The notes: a model not told the origin generated them from the sequence alone. DNA of 64,000 bases from Pseudoduganella ginsengisoli (GCF_009720865.1 NZ_WNLA01000014.1:124001-188000); one strand, 5' to 3'; positions 1 through 9,577 are shown, counted from the first letter of the stretch. A program made the numbers and translations.

Positions 1-97
1 CTTCTGGCCCACCTTGCTGGCCTGTGTCGCCATCACGGCCGCCTGCTTCGGCTTGTTTGCCGCACTATTGCGGCGCTTCGGGATTGAATTGCTTTAA
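1..97 (+). CDS. C-terminal end of an unidentified membrane protein (partial)
   Basis: The frame open from base 2 to the TAA at 95-97 encodes about 31 residues. They are almost entirely hydrophobic (LLACVAITAACFGLFAALL) and end in a short basic tail, RRFGIELL. This looks like the last transmembrane helix of an inner-membrane protein whose start lies outside the window. The family cannot be named from this fragment. Its stop codon overlaps the stop of the convergent flavoprotein gene in a shared TTAA. Confidence 0.5.
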   Translation, partial: FWPTLLACVAITAACFGLFAALLRRFGIELL

Positions 98-1350
98 CGG
101 TTAGTGTCCAGCCACGCAGCCACATCGTTCGCCGCCTGGATCCCGGTCGCAAAGCACGCCGTCAGCAAATATCCGCCCGTCGGCGCTTCCCAATCCATCA
201 TTTCACCGGCCACGAACACACCCGGCAGCGCCCGTATCATCGTACCGTCCAGCGCTTCAAAGCGCACGCCGCCGGCGCTGCTGATGGCTTCGTCAATGGG
301 ACGCGGCGCCCGCAGCACCACGGGCAAGCGTTTCAGCACGCGGGCCAGCGATACGGGATCGGCGCACTCTTCCTTGCTCGCGCATTCCCGCAACAAGCCG
401 GCCTTGACGCCTTTGATCCCCAGACGGCTTTGCAAATGGCTGGACATCGAGCGCGAACCGCGCGGCTTGGCCGCTTCCTCCAGCACGCGCGCTTCAGAAA
501 AGTCCGGCAGCAAATCCAGATACAGCGTGGCACTGCCATCGCGCAGCACGCGGTCGCGCAGCGGCGCGGAGACTGCGTACACGAGACTGCCTTCGATCCC
601 CGTCGCCGTCACGACGAACTGGCCTTTTTTCCATACGGTGACGCCTTCGCCGCCGTCATAGCCGATGGCCACCGTGGTCAGCGGTTCGCCCGCATGGCGG
701 GAACTGAAGTGTTCGCTCCAGCCCACATCAAAACCGCAATTTGATGGTACCAGCGGCGCGGTATCGACACCCGCCTGCGCCAGCACCGGCACCCATGCGC
801 CATCGGAACCCAGCCGCGCCCAGCTGCCGCCGCCCAGCGCCAGCACAACGGCCTGCGCCCGTACCAGCAGTTCGCCTTCCGGCGCCTCGATCCGCAACGC
901 GCCGTCGTCCGTCCATCCCACCCAGCGGTGGCGCTGATGGAAACGCACGCCCTGCTCTTTCAACCGGTGCAGCCATGCGCGCAGCAGCGGCGCCGCCTTC
1001 ATATCAGTGGGAAAAACACGGCCCGATGTGCCGACAAACGTCTCGATCCCCAGGCTGTGGATCCAGCTGCGCACCTGTTCCGGTGTAAAAGCGTCAAGCA
1101 TGGGCCGCAGCACTTCGGCGCGCGCACCATAGCGCGTTATGAAGGTGGCGTAATCTTCCGAGTGCGTGATGTTCATGCCGCCCCGTCCCGCCAGCAGGAA
1201 TTTGCGGCCGACGGACGGCATGGCGTCATACACGTCGGCGGCAATACCGGCTTGCGCCAGCGTCTGGGCCGCCATCAGGCCGGCCGGGCCGCCGCCGATA
1301 ATGGCGACGCGGGCTACATCATTGTTAGGCGTGGGGGTGGTCTGTTCCAT
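94..1350 (-). CDS. BaiN/HI0933-like FAD-dependent oxidoreductase
   Basis: Predicted cytoplasmic flavoprotein of about 418 residues in the HI0933/BaiN family (TIGR03862-like); the physiological substrate is unknown. The N-terminus carries the dinucleotide-binding fingerprint VAIIGGGPAGLMAA, followed by the family motif GRKFLLAGRGGMNITHSE. A second nucleotide-binding stretch, VLALGGGSWARLGSDG, lies mid-protein, and the C-terminus has GVFVAGEMMDWEAPTGGYLLTAC, typical of the FAD contact. The ATG at 1350 places the start 11 residues before the Rossmann motif. A GTG at 1377, overlapping the upstream stop as GTGA, is an alternative and would suggest translational coupling to the GGDEF-EAL gene. Neither start has a strong ribosome binding site. 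Confidence 0.85.
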   Translation of the reverse strand: MEQTTPTPNNDVARVAIIGGGPAGLMAAQTLAQAGIAADVYDAMPSVGRKFLLAGRGGMNITHSEDYATFITRYGARAEVLRPMLDAFTPEQVRSWIHSLGIETFVGTSGRVFPTDMKAAPLLRAWLHRLKEQGVRFHQRHRWVGWTDDGALRIEAPEGELLVRAQAVVLALGGGSWARLGSDGAWVPVLAQAGVDTAPLVPSNCGFDVGWSEHFSSRHAGEPLTTVAIGYDGGEGVTVWKKGQFVVTATGIEGSLVYAVSAPLRDRVLRDGSATLYLDLLPDFSEARVLEEAAKPRGSRSMSSHLQSRLGIKGVKAGLLRECASKEECADPVSLARVLKRLPVVLRAPRPIDEAISSAGGVRFEALDGTMIRALPGVFVAGEMMDWEAPTGGYLLTACFATGIQAANDVAAWLDTNR

Positions 1351-1373
1351 AAGGGACAGCATTGTACACGCCG

Positions 1374-4298
1374 TCACGCCATCGCCACCTGCCGCCCCAT
1401 CAAGCCGGCAAATTCCTCGGCAACCAGCGGTTGCGCCACGTAGTGCCCCTGGATTTCATCGCAGTGCTGTTCGCGCAGGTAGCGCGCGGAGTCTTCGGAC
1501 TCCACGCCCTCCGCCACCACGGTCAAATCCAGGGTATGCGCCAGAGCGATGATGGAACCACAAACGGCCGCGTGGGCGGCATTGTCCGCCATATGCCGCA
1601 CATACGACGAGGCAATCTTCAGCGATTGCACCGGCATGTCGCGCAAGCGGCCGATCGCCGAATGGCCGACGCCAAAATCTTCCAGCGACAGGCGCACCCC
1701 GATGGCGCGCAGCGCATGCAAACGGATGATGGCTTCATCGAGACGGTGCATGACCGTCGCTTCCGCGATCTCGAATTCCAGCCGGTCCGGCGCCACGCCG
1801 AATTCCGCGAGCGTTGAACGGATCTCGGCTTCCAGCCTGTCGTGGCGGAACTGGCGCGCCGTCAACTGGAGCGCCACTACCGGCGGCTGGCGCCCCTGGT
1901 CTTGCCACGTGCGCAACTGCCGGCAGACGCCGCGCAACACCCACCGTCCCAGCTCGATGCTCAAGCCTGACCGTTCGGCCGCCGCGATGAATTCGCACGG
2001 CGGCACCATCCCCCATTGCGGGTGGCGCCACCGCAGCGACGCTTCGGCCGCCACGATGCCACCGGTCGCCAAGGTGGCGCGCGGCTGGTAGTGTATGGCC
2101 AGCTCGCCCTGCGCCAAAGCCCGCAGCAAATCCGTTTCCAGCGCTGCCAGGCGCACGGCCCGTTCATTCAAATCCGGCGCGTAGTAGCGCATGCGGTTGC
2201 CGCCCATCGCTTGCGCGCTGATCATGGCTGCGTTGGCGCAGCACAGCAACGTGGCCGTGTCCGCGCCATCGCGCAAATGCAAACTGATGCCGACGCTGGC
2301 CGTGGTAGATAAGGGAATGCCATTGACGATCACAGGCTGCTGCACGGCCGCCATCAATTTGGCTGCCACCGTCATGGCGTCTTCCTGCGCCGCCAGCCCC
2401 CCCACGACAACAGCAAATTCATCGCCCAGCAAGCGCGCCACCGTATCGCCATCGCGCAAACCGGCAGTCAGCATATGCGCCGCGTGTTTCAGCAATTCAT
2501 TGGCGGCGTCATTGCCGCATTGCGCACTGATGGTGCGGAAGCGGTCCAGCCCCAGCACCAGTACGGCCACCCGCTGCGAGTCGCGCATGGCGCGGATGGT
2601 GGCTTGCTGCAGCCGTTCTCCCAGCAGCGAACGGTTCGGCAAGCCGGTCAGCGGATCGTGGCGGTGCTGGTAATCCATCGCTTGTTCAGCCAGGCGGCGG
2701 CGCAACGTGTCGCGCAGCCCGGCCAGCCTGGCGGCCAGGTCGCCTGCCAGGTCTTGCAGCAATTGCAGTTCGTCGCGTTCAAAACCGTGCACGCTGTCGG
2801 CATACAGCACCAGTACGCCCAGCATTTCGCCACGCCACATCAGCGGCAATCCGGCGGCGCTGCCAAAACCCCGCTCACCCGGGCAGCCGTCTTGCGCGCG
2901 CACCACCACGGTTTGTTCGCGCACGATGGCTTCCCCGGCCAGGCCGCGCTCTTCCGGCGCGCCGCCCCAGTAAAAGTGCAGCGGACAGCTTTGCGTGACG
3001 CTGGCGGCCTGTTCTCCCGCCACAGCGGCGGCACGGATGCTGGACAAATCATCATGGCAAGGCACGCCGATCCACACCAGCGGATAGCCCCCTTCCGTGG
3101 CCAGCTGCTGGCACGCCGCGTCCAGTAATTGCGGTTCGCTGACGGCGCGCATCATGCTTTCATTGCAGCCGAACAGCATACGCAGCGCGCGGTTGGCTTT
3201 TTCCAGCCCGGCCGCGTGCAGCGCCTGCTGCGCACTGCCTTGCTGCAAACTGTCCGCCATGCCATTCATGGCCCGCGCCAAACGCGCCAATTCATTGTTG
3301 CCCGGTGGTTCAGGCATGCGCGCTGTCCAGTCGCGCGCCGCCAACTGCCGGCAAAACGCCAGCGCTGCCGCGGCCCACTGTTGCAAGCCCTTCACCATCC
3401 AGCCCGCCAGCGCGATGGCCGCCACCAGATACGCCAGCCATGCCAGCCCGCCCAGCACGGCCATCCAGTTGGCGCCGCCGGCCAGCTTGCCCCGCACGCT
3501 GTCTTGTGCTGCCGCAGCCTGTTCGCGCAATTGCGCCAGCGCGGGCTCGATTTCACGCGCAGCCGCCAGGTACTCATTGCTGGCGCTGTCGATTTCCTGC
3601 TGCGTTTGTACATAAGCGGAAAACGCGTCGCTGAAGCGCAGCACGGCGTTATGTGCGGCGCGGCGCCTGTCGTCCGGTATCGCCGTTTGCGCAATGTGCT
3701 GCTGCAACCGCACGATGGCGCTTTCCGTGCCCACTGCATCGCGCGCCGCGCCGCCGCGCAAGTATTGCTGCTCGGCCCCATGCAGCGCACGGACGTCCGC
3801 CTGCCATTGCGGCACGCCGGACATTGCGCCATCCAGCGCGCGGGACACGGCGGAAAAGTGCGCAGTCTGCCCATATAAATGCACGACGCGCAGGAAGTGG
3901 TGCTCGTACAGCAGCGTGTAGGTTTCCACTGCACGTGTACGGCGCGCTGTCGATACATCGCCCTTCAGCGCGCGCACTTCCGCCATCATGCCGCGCACGA
4001 CGGCCAACTGGTCGAATACTGGACGCGCGGCATCCGGGGCAGCCGCTTCACCGCTGGTTGCGCGCATGCGCTGCAGGAATTCCTGTTCCAGCCGGCGCGC
4101 TTTTTCCAGCGCCGCGACGCTGTCGCCTGCCAGGTTGGCAATGCGGCCTTCGGTGCGGAAATAATGCTCGACGGCAGCCAAGTTGCGGGCGCTGTCCGCC
4201 ATGTTCAGCATGTCGCTGAAAAACATCAGTCCGGCAAGAAAGCCGAAACCGGCGATGAGCTGGGTGCGGAAAGGCAGCCGGTCGAAAAACGCGCGCAT
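1374..4298 (-). CDS. Membrane GAF-GGDEF-EAL protein with degenerate catalytic motifs
   Basis: 974 residues. A transmembrane helix (about 12-32), a long helical extracytoplasmic region and a second helix (about 280-305) lead into a HAMP-like linker, a GAF domain (about 370-540), GGDEF (about 555-715) and EAL (about 725-965). The start at 4298 is preceded by a strong AGGAGGA site. The GGDEF signature reads LLGDEF, and the usual Asp of the metal-binding (D)xDxFK segment is Gly (LGLDRFR). In EAL, the metal-ligand Asn is Gln (LQLTARQF), DDFG is EDFG, and KID is KIA. EAS, EIAE and AEGVE are kept. It is probably a c-di-GMP-binding or regulatory protein rather than an efficient enzyme; this is inference from motifs only. 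Confidence 0.85.
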   Translation of the reverse strand: MRAFFDRLPFRTQLIAGFGFLAGLMFFSDMLNMADSARNLAAVEHYFRTEGRIANLAGDSVAALEKARRLEQEFLQRMRATSGEAAAPDAARPVFDQLAVVRGMMAEVRALKGDVSTARRTRAVETYTLLYEHHFLRVVHLYGQTAHFSAVSRALDGAMSGVPQWQADVRALHGAEQQYLRGGAARDAVGTESAIVRLQQHIAQTAIPDDRRRAAHNAVLRFSDAFSAYVQTQQEIDSASNEYLAAAREIEPALAQLREQAAAAQDSVRGKLAGGANWMAVLGGLAWLAYLVAAIALAGWMVKGLQQWAAAALAFCRQLAARDWTARMPEPPGNNELARLARAMNGMADSLQQGSAQQALHAAGLEKANRALRMLFGCNESMMRAVSEPQLLDAACQQLATEGGYPLVWIGVPCHDDLSSIRAAAVAGEQAASVTQSCPLHFYWGGAPEERGLAGEAIVREQTVVVRAQDGCPGERGFGSAAGLPLMWRGEMLGVLVLYADSVHGFERDELQLLQDLAGDLAARLAGLRDTLRRRLAEQAMDYQHRHDPLTGLPNRSLLGERLQQATIRAMRDSQRVAVLVLGLDRFRTISAQCGNDAANELLKHAAHMLTAGLRDGDTVARLLGDEFAVVVGGLAAQEDAMTVAAKLMAAVQQPVIVNGIPLSTTASVGISLHLRDGADTATLLCCANAAMISAQAMGGNRMRYYAPDLNERAVRLAALETDLLRALAQGELAIHYQPRATLATGGIVAAEASLRWRHPQWGMVPPCEFIAAAERSGLSIELGRWVLRGVCRQLRTWQDQGRQPPVVALQLTARQFRHDRLEAEIRSTLAEFGVAPDRLEFEIAEATVMHRLDEAIIRLHALRAIGVRLSLEDFGVGHSAIGRLRDMPVQSLKIASSYVRHMADNAAHAAVCGSIIALAHTLDLTVVAEGVESEDSARYLREQHCDEIQGHYVAQPLVAEEFAGLMGRQVAMA

Positions 4299-4408
4299 AA
4301 GTCCTCCTGGAATGCTGGCCGCAGGGAGGAGGCGACGCTGTATTGCGCTCTGGCCGCGGGATGAGGTGGCCGGAGAATGGATGAACACAGTATATACGAC
4401 ATTCCCCT

Positions 4409-4429
4409 CATGGAAACAATTATTCCATG
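4409..4429. promoter_or_regulatory. Inverted repeat in the divergent promoter region
   Basis: Seven-base arms CATGGAA and TTCCATG are separated by seven bases. The repeat lies between the start of the GGDEF-EAL gene (4298, minus) and the SRPBCC gene (4575, plus), in an AT-rich stretch. The size and symmetry fit a dimeric repressor or activator site, but no regulator is encoded beside it. Confidence 0.4.
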
Positions 4430-4574
4430 CGGAAACTTATTTGACGCATTAATTCACAGTTGTGTGATCCACAACAAAATTATTTTGCGTACGATGTCGT
4501 ACCGGTGTCGATTACTGCGGCCGTCGTCCGTCGTCGCCATGTAAGCCCCGACAATTCACCTTGAGGAGAACACC

Positions 4575-5003
4575 ATGAGCACCATCCGCCTGCACCGCAT
4601 CCTGCGCGCCACGCCGGAGCGCATTTACCACGCCTTCCTGACCCCGGCATCGATGGCCAAGTGGCTGCCGCCCAATGGCTATACGTGCACGGTGCACCAG
4701 ATGGATGCCAAGGAAGGCGGCAGCTACCGCATGTCGTTCACGGACATCGGCACGGGCCACGGCCATTCATTTGGCGGCGTGTACCGTGAATTGAAACCGG
4801 GCGCCGTATTGCGCTATACGGGCACGTTTGACGACCCGAACCTGCCGGGCGAAATGCAGACCACCGTCACGCTGACAGCACATGACTGCGGGACGGAAGT
4901 CAACATTGTGCAGGAAGGTGTGCCGGATGTGATTCCGGCGCAGCAGTGCTACCTGGGCTGGCAGCAATCGCTGGTGCTGCTGGGATTACTGGTCGAACAG
5001 TGA
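4575..5003 (+). CDS. SRPBCC / Aha1-domain protein
   Basis: 142-residue soluble protein of the START/SRPBCC (AHSA1-like) hydrophobic-cavity fold. The N-terminus has the family pattern of a strand followed by ATPERIYHAFLTPASMAKWLPP, then EGGSYRMSFTD, GGVYRELKPGAVLRYT and the C-terminal helix QQCYLGWQQSLVLLGLLVEQ. GAGGAG lies 7 bases before the ATG. Members bind varied small hydrophobic ligands or act as stress-related proteins, so the ligand is unknown. It stands alone on the plus strand and ends 9 bases from the convergent moaD stop. Confidence 0.85.
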   Translation: MSTIRLHRILRATPERIYHAFLTPASMAKWLPPNGYTCTVHQMDAKEGGSYRMSFTDIGTGHGHSFGGVYRELKPGAVLRYTGTFDDPNLPGEMQTTVTLTAHDCGTEVNIVQEGVPDVIPAQQCYLGWQQSLVLLGLLVEQ

Positions 5004-5012
5004 GCCTGTCAA

Positions 5013-5270
5013 TCAGCCGCCCGTCACCGGCGGGAAGAACGCGACTTCGTCGCCTTCCTTGACGGCCGCATCCGGCTTGCACATGGTCTGGTTGCACGCC
5101 ATGCGCAGCGTGCGGCCTTCGCCCAGCGCCGCAGCCCACGCGCCGCCGCGCGCCACCAGCGCTGCGCGCACGTCGGCCACGGTGGCAATGGAATCCGGCA
5201 GTTCAACCGTATCGGACGGCGTACCCAGCGCTTCGCGCACGCTGGCAAAAAATCGCAACGTCAGCTTCAC
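5013..5270 (-). CDS. moaD: Molybdopterin synthase small subunit MoaD
   Basis: 85-residue ubiquitin-fold protein with N-terminal KLTLRFFASVREALG and the C-terminal PPVTGG, whose terminal Gly-Gly is adenylated and thiocarboxylated to carry sulfur for molybdopterin formation. The GTG start at 5270 overlaps the moeA stop as GTGA, so the two are translationally coupled. The large subunit gene moaE, which commonly follows moaD, is absent; the next gene downstream is convergent and unrelated. Molybdopterin synthase therefore needs MoaE from elsewhere in the genome. Confidence 0.92.
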   Translation of the reverse strand: MKLTLRFFASVREALGTPSDTVELPDSIATVADVRAALVARGGAWAAALGEGRTLRMACNQTMCKPDAAVKEGDEVAFFPPVTGG

Positions 5271-6505
5271 GACATCACCTCGGAAAATGGAATAAAGCGC
5301 ACGGTGTCGCCGCGCTTGATCACCTGGCCCGGAGGATTGTCGATCAAGCCATCGGCCCATACGGTCGACGTCAGCACGCCGGAACCCTGGTTGGCAAACA
5401 ACTCCAGGCCGCCGTGCTCATTCAAGCGCGCACGCAGGAATTCATTGCGGCGGTCCGCCTTCAGCCAGTCAAAGTCTGCCCGCAGCGGGTATGTTTTCGG
5501 CGCCAGGGCTGCCGCATCGCGCACGCCCTGCAGCTTCAGGATAAATGGCCGTACGAACATCAGGAAGGTGACAAAGCTCGATACCGGATTGCCTGGCAAG
5601 CCCACGAAGAAGGCGTCCTGCACTTCGCCAAAGGCCAGCGGCTTACCCGGCTTCATGGCGATTTGCCACATATTCAGCTTGCCTTCCGCTTCCACGGCAG
5701 GCTTCACGTGGTCTTCCTCGCCAACCGACACGCCGCCTGACGTAATGATCAAATCATTGCCCGACGCCGCCTGGCGCAGCACGGCGCGGGTCGCGTCCAG
5801 CGAATCGGGCACGATGCCGAAATCCGTGATGTCGCAGCCCAGCTTTTCCAGCAGCGCGCGCAGCGTAAAGCGGTTGGAGTTGTAGATGGCGCCCGGCGCC
5901 AGTGGTTCGCCCGGCATCGTCAATTCATCGCCCGTGAAGAACACGGCCACGCGCAAACGGCGGCGCACCGGCAATTGCGCCAGGCCGACCGACGCGGCCA
6001 GGCCCAGTTCCGGGCTGCGCAAGCGCGTCCCTTCGGCCAGGATCACGCTGCCGTGCGTGATGTCTTCGCCGGCGCGGCGTATCCATTCGCCCGCCTTAGG
6101 CGCATGATTGACCGTCACCAGGTTGCCGGCCAGTTCGCACTGTTCTTGCATGACGACGGCGTCCGCCCCTTCCGGGATCATGGCGCCCGTGAAGATGCGC
6201 GCCGCGGTACCCGGCAACAGTGGCTGGCCGACATGGCCGGCCGGGATGCGCTGCGACACCGTCAACGTCGCCGCACCGCTGGCGCAATCGGCAGCGCGCA
6301 CGGCGTAGCCATCCATCTGCGTATTGTCGGCGGACGGCACATTCATGCCGGACACTTGCGCCTGCGCCAGCACGCGGCCATTCGCTTCCAGTGTCGGCAG
6401 CGTTTCAACTTCCTGCACGGGACGCGCCGCGCCCAGCAGGAAATCCAGCGCTTCGCGCACCGTCAGCATCGGCTGCCTGGGCTTGTTTTCGCCTGGTCCC
6501 GCCAT
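5267..6505 (-). CDS. moeA: Molybdopterin molybdotransferase MoeA
   Basis: 412 residues, the full family length. MoeA inserts molybdate into adenylated molybdopterin in the cytoplasm to finish the molybdenum cofactor. Visible signatures are PSADNTQMDGYAVRAADC near the N-terminus, IFTGAMIPEGADAVVMQE, FFTGDELTMPGEPL, the domain III motif TSGGVSVGEEDHVK and LPGNPVSSFVTF. The ATG at 6505 lies immediately after the thrC TAA, and the gene overlaps moaD by four bases, giving a thrC-moeA-moaD transcription unit. Confidence 0.95.
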   Translation of the reverse strand: MAGPGENKPRQPMLTVREALDFLLGAARPVQEVETLPTLEANGRVLAQAQVSGMNVPSADNTQMDGYAVRAADCASGAATLTVSQRIPAGHVGQPLLPGTAARIFTGAMIPEGADAVVMQEQCELAGNLVTVNHAPKAGEWIRRAGEDITHGSVILAEGTRLRSPELGLAASVGLAQLPVRRRLRVAVFFTGDELTMPGEPLAPGAIYNSNRFTLRALLEKLGCDITDFGIVPDSLDATRAVLRQAASGNDLIITSGGVSVGEEDHVKPAVEAEGKLNMWQIAMKPGKPLAFGEVQDAFFVGLPGNPVSSFVTFLMFVRPFILKLQGVRDAAALAPKTYPLRADFDWLKADRRNEFLRARLNEHGGLELFANQGSGVLTSTVWADGLIDNPPGQVIKRGDTVRFIPFSEVMS

Positions 6506-7981
6506 TTACAGCCCCGTGTTGGAAGCAATGTAGTCTTTCATCTTGTCCACGTCGGCCGGCATCACGACGAAACGCTGTGGCAGCGCTTCAATGTTTTCAA
6601 AGCCGGCCGGGCGTTCCGCGTCGTGGCCCAATGCTTCCAGGATGGTTTCATTGAACTTGGCTGCCAGCGCGGTTTCCAGCACAATCATCGTCACGCCAGG
6701 TTCCAGGTTTTCCTTGGCGACCTTGATGCCGTCCGCCGTGTGCGTGTCGATGACGATGCCGTAATCGTCCGCCACGTCGCGGATCGTCGCCAGGCGGTCT
6801 TCGTGCGTGGACTTGCCGGACTTGAAGCCGTATTCCTTCACTTTGTGGAATTCGTCGCCGTCGCCGCCCGGATAGCCGGACAAGTCGAAGCCGCCGTGGG
6901 TATCGACTTTCGTGAACAGGGCGCGCGTGCGTTCCGAATCACGGCCCACCAGGTCGAAAATGAAACGCTCGAAGTTCGACGCCTTGGAAATGTCCATCGA
7001 CGGGCTGCTGGTATGGTATGTTTCCGCCGATTTGCGCGTGCGGTACACGCCGGTGCGGAAGAATTCGTCCAGCACGTCGTTTTCATTGGTGGCCACTACC
7101 AGTTTGTCGATCGGCAGGCCCATCATGCGGGCAATGTGACCGGCGCAGATATTGCCAAAGTTACCCGATGGGACCGTGAACGACACTTTCTCGTCGTTCG
7201 ACGTGGTCGCCGCCAGGTAGCCACGGAAGTAATAGACCACCTGCGCCACGACGCGCGCCCAGTTGATGGAATTGACAGTGCCGATCTTTTGTTTGGCCTT
7301 GAACGGCAAGTCGTTCGATACGGCTTTCACCATGTCCTGGCAATCGTCGAACACGCCTTCAACCGCGATATTGAAAATGTTCGGGTCTTGCAGACTGAAC
7401 ATCTGCGCAGTCTGGAATGCGCTCATTTTCTTGTGCGGCGACAGCATGAACACCTTGATGCCTTTTTTGCCGCGCATGGCATATTCCGCCGCGCTGCCGG
7501 TATCGCCGGACGTGGCGCCGAAAATGTTCAGTTGCGCGTCCTTCTTGGCCAGCGCGTATTCAAACAGATTGCCCAGCAATTGCATGGCCATGTCCTTGAA
7601 CGCCAGCGTCGGACCGTTCGACAGCGCCTGCAAGACCAGCTTCTTGCCATTGCCCTCTTCCAGCACGCGCAGCGGCGTGATGTCGGCAGCCGATTCGCCG
7701 GCGCGGGCGTTGCGGTACACGTCGGCGGTGTATGTCTTGTGCGCCAGCGCTTTCAAGTCTGCTTCCGGAATATCGGTGGCAAACTTCTTCAAAATCTCGA
7801 ATGCCAGATCGGCATAGGGCAGCTTGCGCCACGCATCGAGCTCGGCGCCCGTCACTTGCGGGTATTCAGTCGGCAGGTACAGGCCGCCGTCCGGGGCCAG
7901 GCCGCCCAGCAGGATATCCGAGAATTGTTGTGGAGATTGGGAAGCGGTTGCACCGTTGGCGCGGGTAGACACGTATTGCAT
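6506..7981 (-). CDS. thrC: Threonine synthase
   Basis: 491-residue PLP enzyme converting O-phosphohomoserine to threonine. The N-terminal domain LLGGLAPDGGLYLPTEYP and the PLP lysine motif GPTLAFKDMAMQLLG are clear, as are the cofactor phosphate-binding SGDTGSAAEYAMRGKKG and PSGNFGNICAGHIARMMG. Length fits the longer proteobacterial/fungal type. The homoserine dehydrogenase gene (hom), often just upstream in betaproteobacteria, is not here; sdaA is the upstream neighbour across a 158-base gap. The Shine-Dalgarno sequence is weak. Confidence 0.95.
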   Translation of the reverse strand: MQYVSTRANGATASQSPQQFSDILLGGLAPDGGLYLPTEYPQVTGAELDAWRKLPYADLAFEILKKFATDIPEADLKALAHKTYTADVYRNARAGESAADITPLRVLEEGNGKKLVLQALSNGPTLAFKDMAMQLLGNLFEYALAKKDAQLNIFGATSGDTGSAAEYAMRGKKGIKVFMLSPHKKMSAFQTAQMFSLQDPNIFNIAVEGVFDDCQDMVKAVSNDLPFKAKQKIGTVNSINWARVVAQVVYYFRGYLAATTSNDEKVSFTVPSGNFGNICAGHIARMMGLPIDKLVVATNENDVLDEFFRTGVYRTRKSAETYHTSSPSMDISKASNFERFIFDLVGRDSERTRALFTKVDTHGGFDLSGYPGGDGDEFHKVKEYGFKSGKSTHEDRLATIRDVADDYGIVIDTHTADGIKVAKENLEPGVTMIVLETALAAKFNETILEALGHDAERPAGFENIEALPQRFVVMPADVDKMKDYIASNTGL

Positions 7982-8139
7982 AGGTATGAAAGTCCGGTTG
8001 GCATGCGTATTCGAACGGGTATTATAGTCCGACCAGACTTTATATGTGCAATTCGCCAGTATTTGGAATATTCTGCTGTTTTGTATATTCTTTGGTAACA
8101 GCGGCGGTCACGCACGGCGGGTTCGCAGAACCGGCCCTG

Positions 8140-9519
8140 TCAGCAAGCCGCGTGGTTCACCGTCACCACGTGGATCGCCAGCCCGCCCAGCGACGTTTCC
8201 TTGTACTTGGCCTGCATATCGGCGCCCGTCTGGCGCATGGTCTCGATGACTTCATCGAGCGACACAAAGTGCGTGCCATCGCCCTTCAGCGCCAGCGATG
8301 CCGCCGTAATGGCTTTCACCGCCCCCATGCCGTTGCGCTCGATGCATGGAATCTGCACCAGGCCGCCAATCGGGTCGCACGTCATGCCCAGGTGGTGTTC
8401 GATGCCGATTTCCGCCGCATTTTCAATTTGCGCATTGGTGCCGCCCAGCGCCGCCACCAGCCCCGCCGCCGCCATCGCGCACGCGACGCCGACTTCGCCC
8501 TGGCAGCCAATTTCCGCACCGGATATCGATGCATTGCGCTTGCACAGCATGCCGATCGCGGCGGCCGTCAGCAGGAAGTTGCGCACGCCGGCCACCGGAT
8601 CGCTGGGGCGGCAATCTTCCGCGTAATACCGCAAGACCGCAGGAATAATACCGGCCGCGCCATTGGTTGGCGCCGTGACGACACGGCCGCCGGCCGCGTT
8701 TTCTTCATTGACTGCCATCGCATACAGGCTGACCTGGTGCAGCGCGTCATGCGGCAATTCATTGGCGTGTTCCTTGCCCTGGGCCTGGCGCCACAGCCCA
8801 GCCGCGCGGCGCTTGACATCCAGCCCGCCCGGCAATTTGCCTTCCGTTTGCAGGCCGTGTGCAATACAGTCGCGCATTACGTGCCAGATACGGTCCAGGC
8901 CCGCGTCGAGCTGCGCGGCGCCCATGCGCGCCAGTTCATTGGCGCGCAGCATTTGCGGAATCGACAAGCCGCGCGTCACGCCGTGGCCCAGCAGCTGGGA
9001 CATGGTGTCGAACGGGTACGGCAGCTTGACGGCAGGCTTGGCGTCGCCCACGGCCGCCTCCCCTTCTTCGCGGATAAAGCCGCCGCCGATCGAGTAATAC
9101 ACTTTCGACAATACCGACCCATTGGCCCGTTGCAGCGTGCAGCGCATGCCGTTCGGGTGTTCCGGCAAATTTTCGGTCTTGTGGTACTGCAGGTTCACGG
9201 AGGCTGAAAATGGCACGGCGTGCGTACCCAGCAGCTTCAATTCTTTCTGTGCTTCCGCTGCCGCCAGCATCGTATCAACCTGGTCCGGATCCACGTCTTG
9301 CGGCGTTTCCCCCATCAAACCGAGAATCACGGCCTTGTCGGTGCCGTGGCCCACGCCGGTCAGCGCGAGCGAACCATACAGCGCCACGTCGACGCGTACT
9401 ACGTCATCCAATGGACCCGCGTCAAGCAGAAAGCGGCGCGCCGCGACCATCGGCCCCACCGTATGGGAACTGGAAGGGCCAATACCTATCTTAAACAGGT
9501 CGAAAACGCTCATGTCCAT
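8140..9519 (-). CDS. sdaA: L-serine ammonia-lyase (iron-sulfur, single chain)
   Basis: 459 residues; deaminates L-serine to pyruvate and ammonia. N-terminal SVFDLFKIGIGPSSSHTVGPMVAA is the family hallmark. Cysteines able to ligate the [4Fe-4S] cluster are visible in GCQGEVGVACAMAAAG, MTCDPIGGLVQIPCIERN and near ML-CKRNAS. Alpha and beta domains are fused, as in E. coli SdaA. The gene follows tdh by 58 bases on the same strand, so glycine made by Kbl can, after conversion to serine, be drained to pyruvate. An ATG two codons downstream (9513) is also possible. Confidence 0.95.
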   Translation of the reverse strand: MDMSVFDLFKIGIGPSSSHTVGPMVAARRFLLDAGPLDDVVRVDVALYGSLALTGVGHGTDKAVILGLMGETPQDVDPDQVDTMLAAAEAQKELKLLGTHAVPFSASVNLQYHKTENLPEHPNGMRCTLQRANGSVLSKVYYSIGGGFIREEGEAAVGDAKPAVKLPYPFDTMSQLLGHGVTRGLSIPQMLRANELARMGAAQLDAGLDRIWHVMRDCIAHGLQTEGKLPGGLDVKRRAAGLWRQAQGKEHANELPHDALHQVSLYAMAVNEENAAGGRVVTAPTNGAAGIIPAVLRYYAEDCRPSDPVAGVRNFLLTAAAIGMLCKRNASISGAEIGCQGEVGVACAMAAAGLVAALGGTNAQIENAAEIGIEHHLGMTCDPIGGLVQIPCIERNGMGAVKAITAASLALKGDGTHFVSLDEVIETMRQTGADMQAKYKETSLGGLAIHVVTVNHAAC

Positions 9520-9577
9520 CGGATGTCTCTTTTCTTTTGTAAAGTTACGCTACAGCTTATGTAGCTTGTTGGCCACG

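Noticed and set aside
5975..8098. A 707-codon open frame on the plus strand across moeA and thrC
   Set aside because: Antisense to two clearly conserved enzymes; its protein is Arg/His/Gln-rich and has no recognisable domain, as expected from a GC-rich opposite strand.
8120..8132. Hairpin GGTTC-GCA-GAACC after sdaA as a terminator
   Set aside because: The stem is only five base pairs and no T-run follows on the minus strand.
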